A stretch of 64,000 nucleotides of DNA. Origin: Dehalogenimonas sp. W (lineage in GTDB: Bacteria; Chloroflexota; Dehalococcoidia; Dehalococcoidales; Dehalococcoidaceae). Made by a program: the position numbers and the translations under genes. Each line of letters starts with the position of its first letter. The stretch's first letter is position 1. This document shows, piece by piece, positions 8,977 through 16,409 of this stretch. Under the pieces are notes generated by a model that searched no databases, was not told the origin of the DNA, and saw only the letters and a program-made list of their open reading frames with translations. The stretch covers positions 744,001 to 808,000 of the forward strand of contig NZ_CP146612.1 in the NCBI RefSeq assembly GCF_037094495.1, in the 5' to 3' direction.

Positions 8977-9006
8977 AAAAAGCCTCCGTCGCCACTGAGG
9001 CTTTTT
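8977..9006. terminator. Bidirectional intrinsic terminator
   Basis: The arms AAAAAGCCTC (8977-8986) and GAGGCTTTTT (8997-9006) form a 10-bp stem with a 10-base loop and have a U-run in either direction. It separates the antiporter gene from the nuclease gene and marks the edge of the accessory region. Confidence 0.8.
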
Positions 9007-9027
9007 GGATGCCTATAAAAGATTTGA

Positions 9028-9088
9028 TGGTGGAACCGGAGGGGATGATAGGTCGTACTTTTGAAGTGACCTTCAATCTAACTCAGTA
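9028..9088. repeat. Recombinase-tail-like repeat, degenerate copy 1
   Basis: This stretch (TGGTGGAACCGGAGGGGATG onward, then ATAGGTCGTACTTTTGAAG) aligns with the 30-bp repeats at 12746 and 14254, with several substitutions. All three are in the same orientation as the 3' end of the serine recombinase gene near 17335-17353. It is the first of a series that divides the accessory region into modules. Confidence 0.5.
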
Positions 9089-9116
9089 ACTTACGCTATT
9101 CTAATATTCGTTAATA

Positions 9117-9839
9117 CTACCCGAGGCTTGGCGTTGCTGCGTCCCAGGCCAAATCGTACATCGCCTTCGCAACTTCATAGGCCATAGCTCCGGGGTGATT
9201 CCAGATTTCGCTCCCACTCAATCGGAATACACGAAAACCCTGACTGACTAATGCTCTATCTCTGGCTTTGTCACGGGAGGCTTGAGCCTTCGTCTTTTCA
9301 TGAAACTCATGACCGTCACATTCTACAACAGCTCTGACTCTTGAAAAACTACTACCTGGTATTTCATGTCCCTTAAAGATTTCCCTAACATCAAAATTTG
9401 GCCACATCCCGTAGTGAGTTAGAGCAAAGTCTACTCTCATATCTGAGATTTGTGCTTGGGGGGCAACTAAAAGAGTTGGATCCGGTGTATTACTGATTCG
9501 TTCGTACTCCGCCCCTAGGTCAGGCTGAGGGGCGCCTAAATCAGGGACATAAGCAAGTGTAGTTAGCCAAAACGTGACTATAAAAACCCTTTCGATTGGT
9601 GACTCGCACTTCGCCAAGACTGTGTATAAACGTGAAAGTGCTGAATTATCAGAAAGACTCTGTATTGCAGCGCCTAATTGCGCGTGATATTCCCCTTCTT
9701 CAGGGGATATTTTCGGTAAACATGGCCAACTTGTCAGTGATTTAGTGTGCAAAACAAAATCAGCTGGTAGACCGCAATTATCAGCAAGCGCGTCAATTTG
9801 CACAAAGTCTTTTCTCAAAGCTTGAATAAGAGAATTCAA
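9117..9839 (-). CDS. DUF559-like PD-(D/E)XK endonuclease-fold protein
   Basis: 240 residues. The C-terminal half has a nuclease-fold core: an early Glu in ESPIERVF, then RVDFAL, the acidic pair in VVECDGHEFHEKT, and an Arg/Asp-rich helix leading to GFRVFRLSGSEIW. This order (D, then ExD with a basic helix) is typical of the DUF559/very-short-patch-repair-like nuclease group. The N-terminal half (about 100 residues) is not recognisable. It stands alone between a terminator and a tRNA-like remnant in a mosaic region, so a host-defence or mobile-element role is likely, but the substrate is unknown. Confidence 0.72.
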   Translation of the reverse strand: MNSLIQALRKDFVQIDALADNCGLPADFVLHTKSLTSWPCLPKISPEEGEYHAQLGAAIQSLSDNSALSRLYTVLAKCESPIERVFIVTFWLTTLAYVPDLGAPQPDLGAEYERISNTPDPTLLVAPQAQISDMRVDFALTHYGMWPNFDVREIFKGHEIPGSSFSRVRAVVECDGHEFHEKTKAQASRDKARDRALVSQGFRVFRLSGSEIWNHPGAMAYEVAKAMYDLAWDAATPSLG

Positions 9840-9977
9840 CTGGTCTCCGCTATTGATTTGATATCATCTTAATTATTGTAGGCCAAAATGTAAAATCATT
9901 ACAGAAAAGGACAATGTAAATAAAAGGTCGGTGCTACTTATTGGTACCTTAGGTCGGAAATCTTGAAGCTAAATTGA

Positions 9978-10050
9978 GCAGTGGGTATTTGACCCTCTGA
10001 CCCTTGCGATGCGAACGCAATGCTCTTCCAACTGAGCGCATGCATACCGC
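9978..10050 (-). pseudogene. tRNA-Ala(CGC)-like remnant
   Basis: On the minus strand a D-arm (GCTC AGTTGGAA GAGC) and an anticodon arm (TTGCG TTCGCAT CGCAA, anticodon CGC) are intact and correctly spaced. A T-arm is only partly recognisable, with a mismatched stem and a shifted loop, and the two sides of the acceptor stem do not pair. I read this as a decayed or recombined alanine tRNA rather than a working gene. It sits directly upstream of the PadR promoter. Nothing else is visible in 9840-9977. Confidence 0.5.
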
Positions 10051-10074
10051 TCCCAATTGCGGGAGAATTTTCGC

Positions 10075-10110
10075 TTGACAGCCCCGCTATAGAGTGATAC
10101 TATATAGCGG
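10075..10110 (+). promoter_or_regulatory. Promoter with PadR-type operator
   Basis: A perfect -35 TTGACA (10075-10080) is 17 bases from -10 TACTAT (10098-10103). An inverted repeat, CCGCTATA (10084-10091) and TATAGCGG (10103-10110), spans the spacer and the -10 box. A dimer of the downstream PadR protein bound here would block RNA polymerase. Confidence 0.75.
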
Positions 10111-10158
10111 TAGTAAGTGTCACAGCATACAAGTCTTACAATATAGCAAGGAGTCACT

Positions 10159-10485
10159 ATGGGGGAGAACCTAACGGAAATGCTCAAAGGCGTGCTTGAG
10201 GGCTGCGTCCTTGAAATTATAAGTCGCAAGGAAACCTATGGCTACGAAATCACACGACGGTTGAATGCCCTTGGCTTCACAGATGTTGTGGATGGAACGG
10301 TGTACACCATCCTGATCCGGCTTGAAAACAGCAATCTGGTAGAGGTCACCAAAAAGCCTTCCATCATGGGGCCGCCGCGCAAGTTTTTCGTGCTCAACGA
10401 CGCAGGGCGCAAGGAGCTACGGAAGTTTTGGGGAAAATGGGAGTTCGTATCATCAAAAATTAACGAGTTAAAGGAGAAAAAATAG
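10159..10485 (+). CDS. PadR-family transcriptional regulator
   Basis: 108 residues, the usual size of a subfamily-2 PadR repressor. The winged helix reads LEIISRKETYGYEITRRLNALGF followed by GTVYTILIRLENSNLVEV and a wing ending in the conserved PRKFFVLNDAGRKEL. It opens a five-gene operon (PadR, two DUF1048 proteins, ABC ATPase, ABC permease) and probably represses it until the export substrate binds. Its stop codon TAG overlaps the GTG of the next gene. Confidence 0.92.
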   Translation: MGENLTEMLKGVLEGCVLEIISRKETYGYEITRRLNALGFTDVVDGTVYTILIRLENSNLVEVTKKPSIMGPPRKFFVLNDAGRKELRKFWGKWEFVSSKINELKEKK

Positions 10486-10832
10486 TGAATTTCTGGGAAC
10501 AAGTTACAGGTAGCGACATGACTAAAGGAATGAAAACTTTTGAATCGCGAGCCAAAAAGCTACCGGTGGATTATCAAGCGGCATGGGGGAAAATAAATGC
10601 TTATCTATTGACGCGCTCAGACTTTACAGGTCGCAATCTCATGCCGATTTTTGACGGTGTACTTGGCCTGCTTGAAGAAACGGCGGCGGAAGGTAAGAAT
10701 GTCCATGAGGCTTTGGGCGACGATATCCAAGGCTTTTGTTCAGCTCTGGCCAGCGAGGAAGGAGCCAGGTCTTTTAGGGACAAATGGCGTGATCAACTTA
10801 ACAAAAATGTCGCTAAAAAATTAAACAAATAG
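10485..10832 (+). CDS. DUF1048 protein 1
   Basis: 115 residues, mostly helical and soluble. It has the DUF1048 pattern: a basic LPVDYQAAWGKINAYLL helix, a central FDGVLGLLEETAAEGKNVHEALGDD block and a C-terminal amphipathic helix. The start is GTG, overlapping the PadR stop by one base, with AAGGAG upstream. DUF1048 genes usually accompany PadR/ABC export operons in Firmicutes; their biochemical role is unknown. This operon therefore looks acquired from a Firmicute-like source. Confidence 0.85.
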   Translation: MNFWEQVTGSDMTKGMKTFESRAKKLPVDYQAAWGKINAYLLTRSDFTGRNLMPIFDGVLGLLEETAAEGKNVHEALGDDIQGFCSALASEEGARSFRDKWRDQLNKNVAKKLNK

Positions 10833-10841
10833 GAGGATAAA

Positions 10842-11183
10842 ATGAGCATACAAGATATCATCGAAGGCAAAAAAGAGTGGCGAGCGCACATGGCGCGTGT
10901 CAAAAAGCTCCCTCAAGATTATCAGATTGTTTATAAAGAGATTCTAAAATATCTCTTTAAAGTCGGCCCTGTTGAGCTAACCGGCGCGACAGGGTTGCTC
11001 TCGGGGATTGTTGATCTTTTTGAAGAAGGGGCGGCTTTGGGAAAGGGTGTGCTTGAAGTGACGGGCAGTGATGTTGCGGCTTTCTGCGACGAGCTGATAA
11101 ACGATTCAGAAACCAATGCCGACATTCTTCAAGAGACCGTTGAACAAGAAGTTATTAAGGCCATGAAAAAATCTTACGGATAA
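10842..11183 (+). CDS. DUF1048 protein 2
   Basis: 113 residues and a paralogue of the preceding protein: KKLPQDYQIVYKEILKYLF aligns with its first helix, and GIVDLFEEGAALGKGVLEVTGSD with its centre. It starts nine bases after the preceding gene behind AGGAGG. Two tandem DUF1048 genes are usual in this cassette and may form a heteromer acting with the ABC exporter. Confidence 0.85.
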   Translation: MSIQDIIEGKKEWRAHMARVKKLPQDYQIVYKEILKYLFKVGPVELTGATGLLSGIVDLFEEGAALGKGVLEVTGSDVAAFCDELINDSETNADILQETVEQEVIKAMKKSYG

Positions 11184-11207
11184 AACAAGTCAAAGGGGGA
11201 TGTCGGA

Positions 11208-11963
11208 ATGGAAATCGCAATCCAAGTAAAAGGGCTGCAAAAGTCATATAAGGAACTTCACGTACTAAAAGGGGTGGATTTTGAAGTGGAAAAGGGAAGT
11301 ATTTTTGCCCTGCTCGGCCCCAATGGCGCAGGCAAAACAACCTTGATTAATATCCTTTCGACGCTTCTTAAGCCCGACAACGGTATGGCAACCGTCTGCG
11401 GTTTTGACGTTTTACAACAGCCGGATAAAGTGCGGCAATCAATCAGCCTGACGGGGCAGTTTGCTGCCGTGGATGGTATGCTCACTGGACGGGAAAACCT
11501 TATACTGATTGCCAAACTCCGCGATATTAAAACCCCCTCGCAGACGGCCGAAAGCTTGCTTGAGCGCTTTGGATTAAGCGAAGCGGCAAACAAGCGGGTA
11601 GGTAACTACTCCGGCGGCATGGTGCGCAGGCTCGACATCGCCATGAGTCTTGTCGGGACACCCTCTGTCATCTTTCTGGATGAGCCGACAGCGGGGCTTG
11701 ACCCGGAAGGGCGGCTGGAAGTATGGAAAACCGTCAAGGAGCTTGCAGGAGGTGGAGTAACAATTCTGCTGACGACGCAGTATCTGGATGAAGCCGAACA
11801 GCTTGCCGACAGAATCGCCATCCTGCACAGTGGCAAAATCATCACCGCCGGGACCCTAGAAGAACTTAAAAAACAGTTCCCGCCCGCGAGGAAAGAATAT
11901 ATCGTAAAACAGCCTACTTTGGAGGAAATATTCCTCGCCATCGTCGGCAAAAAGGAGGAATAA
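11208..11963 (+). CDS. ABC transporter ATP-binding protein (drug exporter type)
   Basis: 251 residues. Walker A is GPNGAGKTT, the signature is NYSGGMVRRLDIAMSL and Walker B is VIFLDEPTAGLDP, followed by the switch region TTQYLDEAEQLADRIAIL. It belongs to the daunorubicin/antibiotic-exporter (DrrA-like) group and pairs with the permease that begins four bases later. ATP hydrolysis would drive export of a small hydrophobic compound from the membrane or cytoplasm. Confidence 0.95.
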   Translation: MEIAIQVKGLQKSYKELHVLKGVDFEVEKGSIFALLGPNGAGKTTLINILSTLLKPDNGMATVCGFDVLQQPDKVRQSISLTGQFAAVDGMLTGRENLILIAKLRDIKTPSQTAESLLERFGLSEAANKRVGNYSGGMVRRLDIAMSLVGTPSVIFLDEPTAGLDPEGRLEVWKTVKELAGGGVTILLTTQYLDEAEQLADRIAILHSGKIITAGTLEELKKQFPPARKEYIVKQPTLEEIFLAIVGKKEE

Positions 11964-11966
11964 TAA

Positions 11967-12722
11967 ATGATTTGTCAAACACGTATATTATTCGGACGCT
12001 TGGTGCGCCACATTCTGCGTAGCCCGGACACGATCATTACGGTTGCGCTCACTCCAATTGCTACGATGCTAATGTTTGTTTATGTGTTCGGCGGAGCGGT
12101 AAAAACGAGTTTGGGCGAAAATGTGAATTATGTGAATTACCAGTTGCCAGGCATACTACTGATCGCAATTGCCAGCGGCATAGCCTATACTGCCATGCGG
12201 CTTTTTATGGACAAGGAAAAAGGGCTTTTTGCGCGGTTTCATTCCATGCCCATCAAACGCTCGTCGGTGTTATGGAGCCATGTTCTGACCTCGCTTGTGT
12301 CCAACATGCTTACAGTCATAATAATTATACTTATCGGGTTCATTATGGGGTTCCGTTCAGGCGCAGGAATATTGGAGTGGCTCGCGGTGGCGGGGATTCT
12401 CATGCTGTTTACCCTGGCCTTAACATGGGCCGCGGTCGTTCCGGGGATTACGGGGAAATCAATGGAGGGCGCAACCGGATTTGCTTACCCGCTGATATTC
12501 CTGCCGTTTATAAGCTCGGCGTTTGTACCAACCGAGACGATGCCGTCGGCCGTTCGCGCTTTCGCCGATAATCAGCCGGTGACATCGATAGTGGAGTCTA
12601 TCCGCGCTCTACTATCCGGTCAGCCGGTGGGCAACGATATTTGGGTTGCGCTTACATGGATGGTCGGGATTTTGCTCGTTGCTTATGTCTTTGCAATGAG
12701 GGCATACAACCAGCAGGTTTAA
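11967..12722 (+). CDS. ABC-2 type transporter permease
   Basis: 251 residues with about six transmembrane helices in the ABC-2 arrangement (DrrB-like): an N-terminal amphipathic segment, RSPDTIITVALTPIATMLMF as helix 1, and a C-terminal WMVGILLVAYVFAMRAY helix. It is the membrane partner of the upstream ATPase and ends the PadR operon. The recombinase-tail-like repeat starts 24 bases after its stop codon. Confidence 0.92.
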   Translation: MICQTRILFGRLVRHILRSPDTIITVALTPIATMLMFVYVFGGAVKTSLGENVNYVNYQLPGILLIAIASGIAYTAMRLFMDKEKGLFARFHSMPIKRSSVLWSHVLTSLVSNMLTVIIIILIGFIMGFRSGAGILEWLAVAGILMLFTLALTWAAVVPGITGKSMEGATGFAYPLIFLPFISSAFVPTETMPSAVRAFADNQPVTSIVESIRALLSGQPVGNDIWVALTWMVGILLVAYVFAMRAYNQQV

Positions 12723-12745
12723 AAAGAGTAATTGCGGAAGTAGTG

Positions 12746-12775
12746 GTGGAGCCGGGGTATCAATAGGTAGAACTT
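12746..12775. repeat. 30-bp direct repeat, left copy (recombinase-tail-like)
   Basis: Exactly identical to 14254-14283 over 30 bases (GTGGAGCCGGGGTATCAATA then GGTAGAACTT), with weaker similarity continuing to about 12802. The pair brackets the MarR-SDR module. The sequence also resembles the 3' end of the serine recombinase gene around 17335-17353 in the same orientation, so it may be an attachment site. Confidence 0.8.
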
Positions 12776-12842
12776 CTGGCGACTTCAACCTGACTTTCAG
12801 CCTGAAACCGCTGTGATGGTTCGAGGATAAGCGCTACTCATG

Positions 12843-13574
12843 CTATAGGAATGACTTGTCCAGTTGATACATCGAGTAATCAATAGCGTCATAGCCGCCG
12901 TCAACAACCAGTTGTGTGCCGTTGATAAACCTGGCTTTATCCGACAGAAGGAATAGAATGGCGTCAGCAATTTCCTCTGGCTCAGCGTTTCTGCCTAGTG
13001 GTGTAATTTCAGCCGTCACCTCTGGTATGTACGGTTTGGCGCTCTCCGTATTCACCCAACCCGGCACAACCGCATTGACCCGCACGCCATATGGCCCAAA
13101 ATTTGCCGCCAAGGATTGTGTAAGATTGATTTGTGCCGCTTTCGTGAGAGTGTAGGGGATGCTTGCGTAGGCCGCGTGGCGGCCGCCGTGGCTGGATATA
13201 TTAACGATGGAGCCTCCCTTCACCAGATTTTTTCTGAGTCCGTGGCAAAGGCGTAATGGCGCGGTCAGATTTGCTTCGATTGCCTTGTCCCACTCATCGA
13301 AATTGAATTCTTCCCACGGTGAACCAAGTATCTCGGCAGCGTTGTTGATGATGCCAAACAATGGCTTATTGTTTAAACTCTTGATTGCATCTTCAACTTC
13401 ATGTTTTTTTGATAGGTCAGTATGTAGCCAATTAATGCCGCTGAATTCAGGATTGCCGGCATCTATCTTCACTTTGTCCAGCCCATATACTTCATAGCCA
13501 CTGTCACGGGCTTTTTGTGCGGTAACTTTACCAATGCCATTTGCGGCTCCGGTTATTATGATTGCCTTTGTCAT
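12843..13574 (-). CDS. Short-chain dehydrogenase/reductase (SDR)
   Basis: 243 residues, a classical SDR. The cofactor-binding TGAANGIG, the structural NNAA, the catalytic Ser in VNISSHGG and YTLTK (Tyr and Lys) are all present. It should oxidise or reduce an alcohol/carbonyl with NAD(P)(H); the substrate is unknown. The ATG follows GAGGTGAG. It lies 44 bases downstream of the marR-like gene on the same strand, with a palindrome between them. The pair sits between 30-bp direct repeats and so probably arrived as a unit. Confidence 0.93.
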   Translation of the reverse strand: MTKAIIITGAANGIGKVTAQKARDSGYEVYGLDKVKIDAGNPEFSGINWLHTDLSKKHEVEDAIKSLNNKPLFGIINNAAEILGSPWEEFNFDEWDKAIEANLTAPLRLCHGLRKNLVKGGSIVNISSHGGRHAAYASIPYTLTKAAQINLTQSLAANFGPYGVRVNAVVPGWVNTESAKPYIPEVTAEITPLGRNAEPEEIADAILFLLSDKARFINGTQLVVDGGYDAIDYSMYQLDKSFL

Positions 13575-13600
13575 GATTACTCACCTCATTTGACGCTAAT

Positions 13601-13622
13601 ATAGTTGCCCTATGGCAACTAT
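13601..13622. promoter_or_regulatory. Palindromic operator candidate before the SDR gene
   Basis: Nine-base arms ATAGTTGCC and GGCAACTAT flank a four-base centre. The palindrome overlaps the stop codon of the marR-like gene and lies 27 bases before the SDR start codon. A dimeric MarR-type repressor is the obvious ligand. It could instead be a weak hairpin in the mRNA. Confidence 0.6.
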
Positions 13623-14095
13623 ATGGTTTTAAGCGACTCATTGTCAAGTGCGGCGGTAATCTTTACAGCCGTTCGGGCAAATTGTTCTGCTTCGTTGGTG
13701 GTTAAAACATTCAACGCGAGTTTTACATTATCGTGCTGACCTTTAAAGATGTTTTGAATTATTTGTTTCGAGAGACTCGTGAGATGGATTGTATATGAAC
13801 GGTGGTCGTTTTTCGATGTGCTCGTCGAAATCAGTCCGTGGGCTTTGAGATATTTGAGGTATTTTGAGGTTGTCGGACGTGATAATCTCAATTCATCACT
13901 TATTTGCGAAGGTAAAATACTACCGTGTTCTTTGACAAGGGCCATGATATTAAAGTGGTTCCAGTTCAAACGAACCTGCTCATCACTTGCTAAGACACGT
14001 CGTGCGATAAGTACGTGCTGAAGATTGGTTAGAGCGTTTTCAAAGGCTTCTTCGTTTTTTGTATTCATGCGACTCTTAATTATAGCAATATTCAT
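13619..14095 (-). CDS. MarR-family transcriptional regulator
   Basis: 158 residues. The winged helix lies at about residues 55-105: HGSILPSQISDELRLSRPTTSKYLKYLKAHGLI, then the wing STSTSKNDHRSYTIHLT. Long helices on both sides would form the dimer interface. It is upstream of the SDR gene on the same strand and probably controls it through the palindrome between them. The first ten residues (MNIAIIKSR) may not be translated, because another Met follows at position 10. Confidence 0.88.
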   Translation of the reverse strand: MNIAIIKSRMNTKNEEAFENALTNLQHVLIARRVLASDEQVRLNWNHFNIMALVKEHGSILPSQISDELRLSRPTTSKYLKYLKAHGLISTSTSKNDHRSYTIHLTSLSKQIIQNIFKGQHDNVKLALNVLTTNEAEQFARTAVKITAALDNESLKTI

Positions 14096-14253
14096 GATTC
14101 AATGTTATTAGAATATGGGCAAATGCCTTCCGCTTTCCTCATAGGTCTTCCTACACAAGATGTTGAGGAGGAAAAGCCTTGCGCGAAGGATGGCTAGAAG
14201 CGTCGTCGGATGTAGAGATTCAGTTGAGGAAAAGTTGCACAGAGATAGTAAAA

Positions 14254-14283
14254 GTGGAGCCGGGGTATCAATAGGTAGAACTT
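14254..14283. repeat. 30-bp direct repeat, right copy (recombinase-tail-like)
   Basis: Identical to 12746-12775, and followed by a partly matching tail (TTTCAACTTTGATTTCAG). It marks the end of the MarR-SDR module. Nothing gene-like is visible in 14096-14253. Confidence 0.8.
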
Positions 14284-14342
14284 TCAACTTTGATTTCAGT
14301 TTGGCATAAAATTCGAATACGTGAAATAGATGAGAGCCAAAA

Positions 14343-14867
14343 TCAGCTTATAAATAGTTCATTTAGCATTCGAACCGTGGTATAGATGACCAGCCGAGCT
14401 TCCTCAGGGTCTATTTTCTCTCGCCGATGAACGCCAATGTCACCGTAGCCTTTTATAGACGTGGCTAGGGCATAAATCTTCGCGCCAAGAAGGCCGGAAC
14501 TTGTCGCTTCTTCCAGCATTTTTCCTAGAGGCTTGTCCTCAATACCTTTATCTATAAGCGAAAGCTGTAAAGCCCTACGACACATGGCAACGCAAGCTTT
14601 ATAGCATTGGGAATAATTCGCTCTTTCTGCTTCTTCTATGTCCTCTTTAATATCGGCAGGGACTGAAGAATTGAGAAACTTAGATTGGGTGCCCGGTAGC
14701 GCTAAATCCAAACTTTGAATAAAGCCCTTATGCATTGTAATCGGTATTTCATGTTGGCACTCGAGGCAACGAATTATGCCGTGCAATTCTACATTTGTTT
14801 TGCACTCGATGTTAATCTGGTTGGAACTCTTCTTGCCGTAGCATTCTGGGCAGACTAATTGGGCCAT
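14343..14867 (-). CDS. Zinc-ribbon/DUF4145 domain protein
   Basis: 174 residues. The N-terminus has CPEC and CLEC pairs about 28 residues apart, a zinc ribbon. From about residue 75 a helical DUF4145-type domain follows, with YSQCYKACVAMCRRALQLSL and the conserved YGDIGVHRR. DUF4145 is often found in phage- and restriction-associated proteins, including fusions with nucleases, and its function is unsettled. Here it stands alone next to an integrase fragment. Confidence 0.75.
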   Translation of the reverse strand: MAQLVCPECYGKKSSNQINIECKTNVELHGIIRCLECQHEIPITMHKGFIQSLDLALPGTQSKFLNSSVPADIKEDIEEAERANYSQCYKACVAMCRRALQLSLIDKGIEDKPLGKMLEEATSSGLLGAKIYALATSIKGYGDIGVHRREKIDPEEARLVIYTTVRMLNELFIS

Positions 14868-15029
14868 CCTTACGACCTCCTTTCGCTTGAAGAAAAAATT
14901 ATATCACATTGTTTATCTAGGTCTTCTTCGGAGAAGTCAAAGAATATTATTTGCCGCTGCTGTCGGGTCGGGCAGGAGTCCGGGTTTGGTTCTCGGTATC
15001 GTCCCTTCAAGCCCACCATTGATTTAGGT

Positions 15030-15350
15030 TCAGCCTGTTCACAAAAGTTTGTGAACAATTTACTGGAAAAGTTCATTGCCTCTCGTCCTGACGATTGTAG
15101 CCCGAGAACTATTGAGTTCTATCGGTTTACCCTTAGCAAGTATGTGGGCTATCCTCTAAGTCCCGAAGGTGTTAATGCCTATCTGAAATCTCTCACTTGT
15201 GTTAATGGCAAAGCTAGATACTACCAAGCTCTCAAAACACTCCTTTTATGGCTATATAGCAATGAGATTACTCATGAGAAGATCATCGACAAAGTACCTC
15301 CGCCTAAGATTCAAAAGAAGCTACTACCCGCAATATCCGGCCTCCGATAA
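15030..15350 (+). pseudogene. Tyrosine recombinase fragment (N-terminal core-binding domain only)
   Basis: The frame encodes a typical SAM-like DNA-binding domain: FVNNLLEKFIASR, then SPRTIEFYRFTLSKYVG and KARYYQALKTLLLWLYSNEIT. It stops just after the linker KIQKKLLPAIS, where the catalytic domain should begin. No Arg-His-Arg-Tyr domain follows, so this is a 3'-truncated integrase. No good start codon is visible; the frame runs up into the divergent DUF4145 gene. The tyrosine recombinase at 20006 has the opposite defect, lacking this domain, but the two do not join obviously. Confidence 0.7.
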
Positions 15351-15364
15351 AATGCACATATAAA

Positions 15365-15793
15365 TCATAAAGCCTGTCCAAAATTTGGACAATCTTCTTG
15401 GCATGGTTCAATTTGACAATGGGAACACATTTCCACCTTCTTAATCGATGCTTCAATCTCCTTCTGAATATCATTGAGTTTCATTATCTCTGCCTTGGTT
15501 TTTACTTTTTGGATATTCAATAATTTCATTGTATGGTCCACGATACCCTGACGGGATTCAGCAGTCGCACCATATTTCATCAGTGTCTGAATTTCTTTAA
15601 TAGGAAACCCGATGTGTCTAAGTCCTTTAATGAATTTAAGGCGATTTGCATCTTGAATGGTATACAGCCGCATACCACTGGCAGTATGCGAGGAAGGAGT
15701 AAGCAGCCCCTTCTCCTCATAAAATCCAATAGTCCGAACGCTCACTCCAACCTGTTTTGCAAGATCACCTATTTGAAGCTGTACAATAGCCAA
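15365..15793 (-). CDS. MerR-family regulator with C-terminal cysteine cluster
   Basis: About 142 residues. The MerR head reads LQIGDLAKQVGVSVRTIGFYEEKGLL with a second half-motif GMRLYTIQDANRLKFIKGLRHIGF. A long dimer helix follows, and the tail CSHCQIEPCQEDCPNFGQ has four cysteines, suited to bind a metal or an Fe-S cluster. The start is probably the TTG at 15791-15793, six bases after a perfect AGGAGG; an earlier TTG touches that site. It is divergent from the Rieske gene across a symmetrical promoter region and probably controls it in response to metal or redox change. Confidence 0.87.
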   Translation of the reverse strand: MAIVQLQIGDLAKQVGVSVRTIGFYEEKGLLTPSSHTASGMRLYTIQDANRLKFIKGLRHIGFPIKEIQTLMKYGATAESRQGIVDHTMKLLNIQKVKTKAEIMKLNDIQKEIEASIKKVEMCSHCQIEPCQEDCPNFGQAL

Positions 15794-15820
15794 AATCAAC
15801 CTCCTGCTAATTACTACCGA

Positions 15821-15908
15821 TTATAGTATTACATAATAACAATTGTCAATACCTTAGATGATATATATAACCTATGGTATTGACAACAACTATAAGTAGT
15901 GTTATAGT
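15821..15908. promoter_or_regulatory. Divergent mirror-image promoters between merR and the Rieske gene
   Basis: The 11-base inverted repeat TTGTCAATACC (15843-15853) and GGTATTGACAA (15876-15886) contains the -35 box of each of two outward-facing promoters. Rightward: TTGACA at 15880-15885, 17 bases, TATAGT at 15903-15908. Leftward: TTGACA at 15849-15844, about 17 bases, TATAAT at 15826-15821. One dimeric regulator bound between the arms could control both genes. Confidence 0.75.
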
Positions 15909-15943
15909 TAACCCCGAAACGAAAAATGAAACGGAGCAATAAC

Positions 15944-16330
15944 ATGGGTTTAATCCAGGCAATACTTGGTATCTGTGAAACACAGCCACTGAACAACGAG
16001 GTGTGGCAGGTTAAAGAAAAAAAAGCGTTAATCGACCTAGAAAAAGCAAGTGCTTTAAAGGGTAATAGTGCTGTCTATCTAAAAGGTAAAGGGTTAGCTA
16101 AGCCAATCCTTGTAATCCACACTGGTGATGAGTATCGTGCGTATACTAATCGGTGCAAACACATGGGCAGGAAAATAGACCTGGTACCCGGTGAGAACAA
16201 ACTACGATGTTGTAGTTTAGGGCATAGTGAGTATGACCTTGATGGCAAAATACTAAAAGGACCCGCCAAAGAATCTATCAACAAGTATAAAGTGCGCACG
16301 AAAGATGGGTTATTGATTATAGACCTGTAA
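15944..16330 (+). CDS. Rieske-like [2Fe-2S] protein
   Basis: About 128 residues from the ATG at 15944, which follows CGGAG; an earlier ATG at 15926 lies only about 11 bases after the predicted transcript start. The cluster-binding region has the first Rieske box NRCKHMGRKID and a second box CCSLGHSEYDLDGKIL. The usual second box is C-x2-H; here the His follows as C-S-L-G-H, so one more residue separates the ligands unless the first of the two adjacent cysteines is used. A soluble electron carrier is likely, with the flavodoxin-like protein downstream as possible partner. Confidence 0.72.
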   Translation: MGLIQAILGICETQPLNNEVWQVKEKKALIDLEKASALKGNSAVYLKGKGLAKPILVIHTGDEYRAYTNRCKHMGRKIDLVPGENKLRCCSLGHSEYDLDGKILKGPAKESINKYKVRTKDGLLIIDL

Positions 16331-16409
16331 TAAATAACCCTAGGAACTAAAAGAGTTGCCGGGGATATCCAAAACAGAACCCCAATAATAACTTAAGGAG
16401 GTTGGTAGG

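Noticed and set aside
12744-12757. TGGTGGAGCCGGGG as the 3' end of a tmRNA (ssrA) or tRNA gene
   Set aside because: The T-arm consensus expected next to it is missing and no RNA body is seen; the recombinase-end explanation covers more of the repeat. Kept as an alternative in the findings.
14859-15029. First part of the integrase-fragment frame (MGHPYDLLSLEEK...)
   Set aside because: It is the complement of the DUF4145 start and its leader; the peptide has no similarity to integrases until about 15030.
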